Shown here: positions 1-5,697 of the stretch, one piece after another
Position numbering within the stretch: the stretch's first letter is position 1
Layout of the letters: each line of letters starts with the position of its first letter
NCBI GenBank assembly: GCA_007122745.1
Contig: SKTA01000154.1
Coordinates: 1 to 7,102, forward strand
Length of the DNA stretch: 7,102 bases
Direction: 5' to 3'
Origin: Bacteroidales bacterium
GTDB lineage: Bacteria; Bacteroidota; Bacteroidia; Bacteroidales; UBA7960
Program-made: the position numbers and the translations under genes
Notes under the pieces: model-generated
What the model was told of the DNA's origin: nothing
Seen by the model: only the letters and a program-made list of their open reading frames with translations
Databases searched by the model: none

Positions 1-28
1 AATCGGTAATCGACAATCGATAATCACC
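1..28. repeat. Degenerate heptamer tandem repeat, cut by window edge
   Basis: Four consecutive 7-base units read AATCGGT, AATCGAC, AATCGAT and AATCACC. The first four bases are invariant, the fifth is G in three of the four units, and the last two vary. The array begins at the first base of the window, so its true length is unknown. It lies outside any supported gene. From the sequence alone I cannot say whether it is a simple-sequence spacer or part of a larger dispersed repeat. Confidence 0.6.
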
Positions 29-159
29 TTTGGTTACAGCTTCGCCCTTTCACTCCCATATTTTGTTGGTTGCGACATGGCTAAAATAAGAAAAAACGCC
101 GTTCAAAAGAACGAAATATTGCATAAGACAGGCAACATCCGTCCAGATTTACCGCTAAG

Positions 160-402
160 TCATGCTGAATCAAGGACAACAAACGACTTTGGCAGCCCCA
201 GAAACCTTTCCGTAACAATCTTGCAACTTGGAAATAACCTGTTAAGCTCTTTTTTTGACAATAAACGGATTTTTAAACATAACTCTTTCGAACGCCTTTT
301 ATCAACCAGATGTTGAAAAAATTTGTGCAATTTCTTTTTTATTGCTTCTTGCGAAATTAAGAATAATTCAACGTTTTTTGTAACTTTACGCTGTAGTGTC
401 GA
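160..402 (-). pseudogene. Relic of the 3' end of a class I SAM methyltransferase gene (probable)
   Basis: On the minus strand a frame is open from 402 (just after a TAA at 403-405) down to a TGA at 160-162, 80 codons in all, with no ATG. The only possible start I noted is a TTG at 328-330, which would give just 56 residues. The last 35 or so codons read LLSKKELNRLFPSCKIV, then TERFLGLPKSF, then VVLDSA and the stop. This is the pattern I know from the C-terminus of small Bacteroidota class I SAM methyltransferases (typically LLSKKEL..LFP.A.I..ERF.GLTKSF). The SAM-binding Rossmann core is missing: the sequence that would encode it is replaced by the start of the divergent ligase gene at 413. 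I infer a gene truncated by a rearrangement, with the ligase leader now lying over the join. The assignment is from memory of the family; the alternative is a chance open frame. Confidence 0.5.
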
Positions 403-412
403 TTATTTTTGA

Positions 413-2365
413 ATGTTGATGAAGAAGATGGCGACCCGAAACAGGAAAAAACAAAAAAAGGCAGACCAAAAGCCAGCTACTCCCTGGCTGTTCTACCTGT
501 TTTTCGGTTCGCTGGTTTTAATAATGCCTGTTTTTTTTCTTCGACAGGCAATGGATCAAACATTGATGCCGCGGCTGCTTTTTGTTTCCGTTGTTTTGTT
601 ATTTTGCACGCCACTTTTATTCAGCAATAAAAAACTTCTGTCCTGGCAATTCAGCACCTGGCGAGAACCCATCTTCCTGCTTGTTACAGGATTTGTATTG
701 TATTCAATCTTTAGTGCTTTTTTCGCATTGAATGTAAGGGAGGCATACTTTGACATTATACGTAACCTATTGTTCCTTGCCGGGATAGCCTATTCTGCCG
801 TAATTTTGCAAAATACCAGAAACTGGCCCGCCAGATTATCCTCATTGTTTCTGATAGCAGCAGCAATTGCCGTTATCATTGGGCTGGTTCAGTATTACAA
901 CCGTGTTGTTCTCTCTTCAAATGCCTTGCTTTCGGATGGCCGTGCATTGGTTTATGCAGTTACCGGTCTTTTTTCACACAAAAACTTTTTCAGCAGTGCC
1001 CTGTTTCTGATGTTGCCATTTGCAGGTTTTGCCGTGTATAAATTCAGAAACAAATTCCGCCTAATGGCAGTGATAGTTACCCTGGCCACTTTGGTCATGA
1101 TCCTGATCCTTAAGACCAGGTCTGTTTGGGTTGGTTTGTTTGCCGGATCATTTGTTTCAGTGATGCTCCTCTTGATAAGACCTGCCGGGGTTGGGTTTTC
1201 CGAAAAGGTGAGAAAAAGGGTGCTCGTGGTAGCACTGGCATTCATTGCAATTTTTTCCATATTGTTCGTTGCAGGAGACCCGGCTGATGATTTTTCGTTT
1301 TCCGGCCGGGTGCGATCCATAGTGGATGTTGAATCGCAGCATAACATTCACCGGATCAATATTTGGAAAGGCACTGTGGCCATTATTAAAGATAATCCCA
1401 TTGCTGGAGTTGGCCCGGGCAACTGGGCGATACACATTCCCCTCTTTTTTGGTCACAATTTTGATGAGTTGCGCGCCCTTGGTTGGAGCCAGCCTCACAA
1501 CGATTTCCTCTGGGTTGCAGCAGAAAAGGGGATTCCCGGATTTGTTTTTTTTCTTTCTATATATTTGGCAGCCATTGTGATGCTTTTCAGAGTCATTCTT
1601 TGTGTAAAGAAGGATGCAGATAAAGACCATAAAGTGTTGGCGTTGCTTCTGTTGGTTGGATTAATCGGATATATTGCCGATTCCTTTTTCTCTTTTCCCT
1701 ACGAAAGGATAGATGTCATGGTGTTACATGTGATGCTTCTGGGCTCAACCATTGTTATTCATCATGATGTGTTTAAAAATAAGAAATCTTATAAGCCATC
1801 ACGCAGGTTATTCTTATTGCTGCTGATCCCTCTTTTTGCTTTTTCTGCAACCTTTGGCTTTCTGGGCATAAGAATGGAAAAAAGACTGGGTGAAGCTCTG
1901 GCGGCATTAAGCAGAGGAACCTATCACGCCATGATAGACCATGCGGAAGCCGCCAGGAATCCGTTTCGAAGCCTGGGCCCACATTTATATCCTCCCGAAT
2001 TCCTTGAAGGGGTTGCTCACCAAAGGCTGCAAAGTCCTGGAACTGCCGTTGAAGCATTTGAACGAGCCCTTCAGCAAACACCATATGACATCAGGGTTTT
2101 GCATCTGCTGGCAAAAAACCAGACCGAGATCAACCAGCTGGATGAAGCTTACTTTCATTTTAAAACAATTGCTGACATTTTCCCGCTATCCGAAGGTATT
2201 ATAGAAGATATCAAAAGGCTTTCAATAGCCTATTTTGAATCGGGAGAGCCAGAGAAAACCCTGGAAACACTTTTAATGATCCCAAACTGGGAGGATGACC
2301 CGGAAGTGGTTAGAAACATTCGGGCTGTTCAGCGAATCCTTGAGTCAGAGGATGCCGGTCAATAG
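413..2365 (+). CDS. O-antigen ligase/polymerase family membrane protein with C-terminal TPR-like tail
   Basis: This 650-residue inner-membrane protein probably transfers or polymerises undecaprenyl-diphosphate-linked glycans on the periplasmic side. About a dozen hydrophobic segments span residues 25-290 and 375-485, separated by a large loop (about 290-375) that is the Wzy_C/WaaL signature region. The loop contains NPIAGVGPGNW (328-338) and QPHNDFLWVAAEKGIPG (360-376). His362 matches the conserved loop histidine of WaaL-type enzymes, and Arg236 in KTRSVW matches the conserved arginine. SHKNFF (188-193) is another typical motif. After the last membrane segment, residues 490-650 form a soluble helical region with TPR-like units (for example 543-557 and 574-590), as in many ligase family members that act on proteins or polysaccharides. 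The first ATG is used; ATGs at 419 and 428 are alternatives, and no Shine-Dalgarno is visible. The gene converges on the sugar transferase gene and overlaps it by 7 bases. Ligase, polymerase and protein O-oligosaccharyltransferase cannot be told apart by sequence. Confidence 0.9.
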   Translation: MLMKKMATRNRKKQKKADQKPATPWLFYLFFGSLVLIMPVFFLRQAMDQTLMPRLLFVSVVLLFCTPLLFSNKKLLSWQFSTWREPIFLLVTGFVLYSIFSAFFALNVREAYFDIIRNLLFLAGIAYSAVILQNTRNWPARLSSLFLIAAAIAVIIGLVQYYNRVVLSSNALLSDGRALVYAVTGLFSHKNFFSSALFLMLPFAGFAVYKFRNKFRLMAVIVTLATLVMILILKTRSVWVGLFAGSFVSVMLLLIRPAGVGFSEKVRKRVLVVALAFIAIFSILFVAGDPADDFSFSGRVRSIVDVESQHNIHRINIWKGTVAIIKDNPIAGVGPGNWAIHIPLFFGHNFDELRALGWSQPHNDFLWVAAEKGIPGFVFFLSIYLAAIVMLFRVILCVKKDADKDHKVLALLLLVGLIGYIADSFFSFPYERIDVMVLHVMLLGSTIVIHHDVFKNKKSYKPSRRLFLLLLIPLFAFSATFGFLGIRMEKRLGEALAALSRGTYHAMIDHAEAARNPFRSLGPHLYPPEFLEGVAHQRLQSPGTAVEAFERALQQTPYDIRVLHLLAKNQTEINQLDEAYFHFKTIADIFPLSEGIIEDIKRLSIAYFESGEPEKTLETLLMIPNWEDDPEVVRNIRAVQRILESEDAGQ

Positions 2366-3732
2366 GCCCATAATTTGCCGCGAAAGATCAGCCAGACAGT
2401 AATGAAAATGATCTTGATGTCCAGGTTGAAAGACCAGTTTTCTATGTAATTGACATCATACTTAAACCGGTTTTTAATGTCTGCCGTACTCTTAATCTCA
2501 CCCCTGTAGCCGTTAACCTGCGCCAGACCTGTAATGCCGGGCTTTACCGTGTGCCGGAGCATGAAGCGCTTTACAAGCTTACGGTATGCCTCTGTGTGTT
2601 TTAACATGTGCGGACGCGGCCCAACCACAGACATATGACCCAGTAGCACATTGAAAAACTGTGGCAACTCGTCCAGACTGTATTTTCGCAAAAACCGACC
2701 AAGGGAGGTTACCCTGTCATCATTTTTTGCCGCCTGAATCCGATCTGCATCTACGTTTCTGCGCATTGAACGAAATTTTAAACAGGTGAACTCTTTACCG
2801 TCCATTGCCGTCCGCCGCTGTTTAAAGAACACCCCTCCCCGGGAGCCAAATAAGGAGAGCAGATAGATCAATGGTATCATCCAGGATAGCAAGATAACTA
2901 TTGCAATTAATGCCAGTGAAATATCAAAAAATCGCTTTATCAATTGATTGTACCAGTAGCTTAAGGGACCTGGGTGAACCATGATCACCGGTGTGGTGCC
3001 ATATTGTATCAGCTCGGTTGTTTTAAAGGAAAAATTGCCAAGCTCCGGCACAAGTCTCGTTTTGATCGGGAATTCGGCAATCGTCTCCGTTATATCCTGA
3101 AGTTGTGTTTGGGGAATTGCATGTGCTGCAATGTATATTTCATGCACCTGGTTAGACTCCAGAAAGCCTTTAAGTGCCGAATAATCACCAATGATCTCTT
3201 TTTTCTTCCTTCCGTCAAAAAAACCCAGAAATCGATAACCGTGCCACTTGTTTGTCCTGAAATAATCGGCCAGCTTTTCAGTGCCATCATTATAACCCAG
3301 AATGATCACATTTCTGAAACTAAATCCCCACCTTCTGTATAAAAGAAAAAGATAAAATAACCCGAACTTAAAGATCATTAGGGTAAGAAAATACAACGGA
3401 AACAGGTATCTGATAAAAGCCCTGGGATAATAATCAAGAGGGGTGAGCTGAAAAAACATCAGAAACAAAAAGAAATAAAACACGATAATCCTGATGTAAC
3501 TGAAAAGGATGGACTTTTTCTGCGTGTTCCGGTTTATCTTGTTTGCACCAAAAACAAACACAAGTATCAACCAGGCAACATTTAGATAGATAAAGAACAG
3601 CAGGTATATGGGTTCGAGACAAAAAGCCTGTCCTGTTGAGATACAAAAGCCCAGAACAAAAAAGATGTTTAAGAGGATAAAGTCCCCTGTCAGAGATATA
3701 ACCGGTATGAATCTTGAAAATCGGGCTGGCAC
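2359..3732 (-). CDS. WcaJ-type undecaprenyl-phosphate hexose-1-phosphate transferase
   Basis: This membrane enzyme starts glycan assembly by moving a sugar-1-phosphate, most likely glucose-1-phosphate from UDP-glucose, onto undecaprenyl phosphate. Its 457 residues match the usual length of the long (PHPT) class. Four N-terminal hydrophobic segments occupy about 10-130. A Rossmann-like CoA_binding_3 region follows, starting at NVIILGYNDG (141-150). The catalytic sugar transferase domain runs from about 263: KRFFDISLALI (266-276), FFKQRRTAMDGKEF (302-315), LKFRSM (318-323), the DELPQFFNVL stretch with the Asp354-Glu355 pair, MSVVGPRP (367-374) and KPGITGLAQVNGYRGE (397-412). The start is GTG. 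No ATG, GTG or TTG lies between it and the in-frame stop upstream, and the residues after it align with the usual N-terminus of the family. It follows the glycosyltransferase gene by 51 bases on the same strand, so co-transcription is likely. Glucose specificity is inferred from overall resemblance; galactose or an N-acetylhexosamine is possible. Confidence 0.9.
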   Translation of the reverse strand: MPARFSRFIPVISLTGDFILLNIFFVLGFCISTGQAFCLEPIYLLFFIYLNVAWLILVFVFGANKINRNTQKKSILFSYIRIIVFYFFLFLMFFQLTPLDYYPRAFIRYLFPLYFLTLMIFKFGLFYLFLLYRRWGFSFRNVIILGYNDGTEKLADYFRTNKWHGYRFLGFFDGRKKKEIIGDYSALKGFLESNQVHEIYIAAHAIPQTQLQDITETIAEFPIKTRLVPELGNFSFKTTELIQYGTTPVIMVHPGPLSYWYNQLIKRFFDISLALIAIVILLSWMIPLIYLLSLFGSRGGVFFKQRRTAMDGKEFTCLKFRSMRRNVDADRIQAAKNDDRVTSLGRFLRKYSLDELPQFFNVLLGHMSVVGPRPHMLKHTEAYRKLVKRFMLRHTVKPGITGLAQVNGYRGEIKSTADIKNRFKYDVNYIENWSFNLDIKIIFITVWLIFRGKLWAY

Positions 3733-3783
3733 GATACGAGAATTTTTTAGTAAAGATATTAAAAAACCAAAACCTTTAATCCT

Positions 3784-4932
3784 TTAACTGTTTTCTTGCG
3801 GTTTTGAAAGCACTTTTTTAATTAATGCTTCATAATTATTAATTATACTGTTCCAATTGTACTGTTTTATGATTTTATTGAAGTTGTTTTTGATCATCTC
3901 TTTCCGATTCTTTTTGTCTTTTTCCTGATCAATTATTGATGCGATGTCAGCAGAGCTTATGAAGTAGAGTCCATCTGCGCCCAAAACGCTTCTGTTAAAA
4001 GGGTTGTCGTGAGCGCAAATAAGAGCTGATGCTGCCATTGCCTGAAGAAGCGATGGGTTTGTGCCTCCGGCCGAATGCCCGTGGAAGTATATACGAGACT
4101 GGTTGCGTAATTGATGGAGCGTTTCCGATTGAAATATGCCCCCGGTAAAAATAATTTTATCAGAGGCGTATTTTTTAACAAGCTTCTGACCATATCGTGA
4201 TTTATGATTCCCTACAACAATTAAAGGCAATTGTGTTTTTGACAGTAGGGTGCCCTGCATGATCTCTTCTATATGGTTGTCGGGCTGTAAACGGGCGATC
4301 AGGAGAAAAAACCCCTCATTTTCAAGCTGAACGGCTCTTTTGTTTGCAACGCAAAAGGTTGTGAGGGAATGATTCTTATTTTTTGATGACAAAATCCCAT
4401 TATCGGCACCGTAGGGAATATAATCGGAGGCAACCTGGTAAGTTTCCTGCAGGTAATCCTGGATTTTGATGTTGTCAGCAATGAGTGCGTCGCTGTGTTG
4501 AACTGCCAGCTTCTCTGCATGTTTCAAAAATCGCCTTGCCAGGCGGCTGTATTTTTCACGTTTCCATTCCAGGCCATCCATGTTGGTAATGATTTTTGAA
4601 TCGGAAGGCAGCCGACGGTGCCAGATTGAATTGCTGGTATAACCTAGCTGAATGATCACGTCAAACTTCCTCTTACGACTGTCGTTGATGCAATTCAGGT
4701 CGTAGATGAACTGGCCGGCCGGACCAACAATATTTTCCGGGTCGTAACAAAACAACCGATGGACCCCTTTCCAGGTTTTATCAGGACAAGAATGGTTGTG
4801 TACATTGTATACGTATACATCATAACCCAATGAAACCAGGCCGGCTGACAGATGCTCGGCAAGCTCTTCAAACCCGCCGTAATGGTTGGGGATACCACGG
4901 GAACCTAATATGGCTATTGTTGTTTTTTTCAT
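3784..4932 (-). CDS. DUF1972/WchF-like GT4-fold glycosyltransferase (possible rhamnosyltransferase)
   Basis: This cytoplasmic GT-B glycosyltransferase of 382 residues probably adds the second sugar to the lipid-linked primer. Its N-terminal half carries the DUF1972 (PF09314) signature: LGSRGIPNHYGGFEELAEHL near residues 9-28, DGLEWKREKY (119-128), a run of LIAD-type residues near 150 and IPYGAD (172-177). The C-terminal nucleotide-binding half has LLIARLQPDN (210-219), VVGN (239-242) and FHGHSAGGTNPSLLQAMA (283-300). Known members include the pneumococcal rhamnosyltransferase WchF/Cps2T, which acts just after a WcaJ-like enzyme; here too the next gene is a WcaJ homologue. I chose ATG at 4932 over an in-frame TTG at 4938 because it places the first beta strand (KKTTIAILGSRG) at the usual distance from the start. 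Gln297 stands where the family normally has Glu. The donor sugar is not determinable from sequence. The gene looks more AT-rich than the peptidase gene to its right. Confidence 0.88.
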   Translation of the reverse strand: MKKTTIAILGSRGIPNHYGGFEELAEHLSAGLVSLGYDVYVYNVHNHSCPDKTWKGVHRLFCYDPENIVGPAGQFIYDLNCINDSRKRKFDVIIQLGYTSNSIWHRRLPSDSKIITNMDGLEWKREKYSRLARRFLKHAEKLAVQHSDALIADNIKIQDYLQETYQVASDYIPYGADNGILSSKNKNHSLTTFCVANKRAVQLENEGFFLLIARLQPDNHIEEIMQGTLLSKTQLPLIVVGNHKSRYGQKLVKKYASDKIIFTGGIFQSETLHQLRNQSRIYFHGHSAGGTNPSLLQAMAASALICAHDNPFNRSVLGADGLYFISSADIASIIDQEKDKKNRKEMIKNNFNKIIKQYNWNSIINNYEALIKKVLSKPQENS

Positions 4933-5034
4933 TTCCAAAACGAAATTTCATAAATAAACAACTCAAAATAAAAACAATCACCTATCTTTGTCGTATAAAG
5001 TTAAGTAAACATTTCTTACCAATCATCTAAATAA
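4933..5034. promoter_or_regulatory. Divergent intergenic promoter region
   Basis: This AT-rich gap of about 100 bases lies between the start of the minus-strand glycosyltransferase gene and the start of the plus-strand small membrane protein gene, so it must hold promoters for both directions. The plus-strand -7 candidate is listed separately. For the minus strand, TTATTTTG (plus 4964-4971, reversed) matches TAnnTTTG with one mismatch, and TAACTTTA also occurs on that strand, but neither has a convincing -33 partner. No Shine-Dalgarno precedes either start. Confidence 0.5.
4983..4990 (+). promoter_or_regulatory. Bacteroidota -7 promoter element TATCTTTG
   Basis: TATCTTTG is an exact match to the TAnnTTTG -7 consensus of the Bacteroidota primary sigma factor. 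Transcription would start near 4995, leaving a leader of about 40 bases before the ATG at 5035. No TTTG or TTG is found about 19 bases upstream, where the -33 element would sit, so this is a half-supported promoter. Confidence 0.45.
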
Positions 5035-5229
5035 ATGATCATGAGAGGCAAAAAGACCCTTGGCGTTTTGTTTTTAGTCGGCGGACTGGCTTTGTTTTTT
5101 ATTTCGATCTATGGCTATCCGCTTGGAATAGCTCAACGGGAAACCTTTGGCGCTCTCCAGTGGCTTGGTACGCTTGTGGGTGCAGCTTACGCTGTATATG
5201 GGCTTATTAAGCTTGTGCGTCAAAGATAA
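5035..5229 (+). CDS. Small membrane protein, unknown family
   Basis: A 64-residue protein that I do not recognise. It has two hydrophobic segments, about residues 8-26 (LGVLFLVGGLALFFISIYG) and 40-58 (GTLVGAAYAVYGLIK region). They are joined by a short polar linker containing RETFGALQW, and both ends are basic (RGKK and KLVRQR). This favours a two-span hairpin in the inner membrane with both ends in the cytoplasm. The start could be ATG 5035 or ATG 5041 (MRGKK); the upstream A-rich stretch favours neither clearly. A good -7 promoter element lies about 45 bases upstream, which together with the composition supports a real gene. It is followed 81 bases later by the DoxX-like gene on the same strand, possibly co-transcribed. 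Confidence 0.65.
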   Translation: MIMRGKKTLGVLFLVGGLALFFISIYGYPLGIAQRETFGALQWLGTLVGAAYAVYGLIKLVRQR

Positions 5230-5310
5230 TACCATAGCACATCCTGAGATGGCGTTGAACAGGAATCCCCTTTCTGTTGTTGCTTATTTGAACCTTTAAA
5301 ATAATAAGCA

Positions 5311-5676
5311 ATGACTGTATTAGATAAAATCATTACCTACCTTTTCGCTTTCATTTACCTGGTTTTCGGACTGAACTTTTTCCTGAATTTCATACCCATG
5401 CCGGAGCTGGAGGGCAAAGCGCTGGAATACATGGTGCTGCTTGGCAGTACGGGCTACATGGCTGCAGTAAAAGTTCTGGAGATCACAGTAGCACTCATGC
5501 TGCTGCTGAACATTCAGCGACCACTGGCCTGGTTACTTATTGCACCGGTTAGCATAAACATACTGATGTATGATGTGTTTATCGTCGGATTGCCTGCATT
5601 GGGTTTGCTGATGGTGTTGCTAAATGCCTACATGATCTATCGCAACAAAGCGCACTACGCGGGCATCATCAAATAA
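5311..5676 (+). CDS. DoxX-like small integral membrane protein
   Basis: A 121-residue protein with four predicted membrane segments: about residues 8-28, 44-66, 71-88 and 91-111. The order and motifs fit DoxX/DoxX-like proteins: an N-terminal FIYLVFGLNFFLNF stretch, then GYMAAVKVLEITVAL (49-63), in which the conserved K and E sit in the second helix, and PLAWLLIAPVSINILMYDVF in the third. DoxX-like proteins are inner-membrane proteins of mostly unknown role, some linked to thiosulfate or oxidative stress metabolism; nothing here specifies a substrate. The ATG at 5311 is preceded by an A-rich leader (AAAATAATAAGCA), typical of Bacteroidota starts. The gene ends 21 bases before the convergent peptidase gene. 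The family call is from sequence pattern alone. Confidence 0.75.
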   Translation: MTVLDKIITYLFAFIYLVFGLNFFLNFIPMPELEGKALEYMVLLGSTGYMAAVKVLEITVALMLLLNIQRPLAWLLIAPVSINILMYDVFIVGLPALGLLMVLLNAYMIYRNKAHYAGIIK

Positions 5677-5681
5677 TGCCA

Positions 5682-5696
5682 CTCCCGTTCCGGGGG
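5682..5696. terminator. Short hairpin in the convergent gap
   Basis: CTCCCG (5682-5687) pairs with CGGGGG (5691-5696) around a TTC loop, giving six pairs including one T-G. It fills most of the 21-base space between two convergent stop codons, where a bidirectional terminator would be expected. There is no T-run on either side, so it is not a classical intrinsic terminator. Confidence 0.25.
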
Positions 5697-5697
5697 A

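Noticed and set aside
100..113. CGTTC-AAAA-GAACG hairpin followed by a T-run on the minus strand
   Set aside because: Only a 5-bp stem, and the T-run begins three bases after it. It could be a leftover terminator of the methyltransferase relic (46 bases past its stop), but is too weak to call.
77..316. 79-codon plus-strand ORF in the left non-coding region
   Set aside because: Composition is not protein-like, it resembles no family, and it lies opposite the methyltransferase-like frame on the minus strand, which makes better sense as coding sequence.
404..411. TATTTTTG, matching the -7 consensus, before the ligase gene
   Set aside because: It ends one base before the ATG at 413, so transcription would begin inside the coding region, and no -33 element lies at proper spacing. 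TAACTTTA at 381-388 is better placed but has a mismatch and no -33.
1157..1630. 157-codon minus-strand ORF inside the ligase gene
   Set aside because: Antisense shadow of a well-supported membrane protein gene; the translation shows no domain, and the plus-strand frame carries the conserved motifs.
4933..4938. TTG start two codons upstream for the glycosyltransferase
   Set aside because: ATG at 4932 is a stronger start and leaves the normal short N-terminus before the first beta strand.
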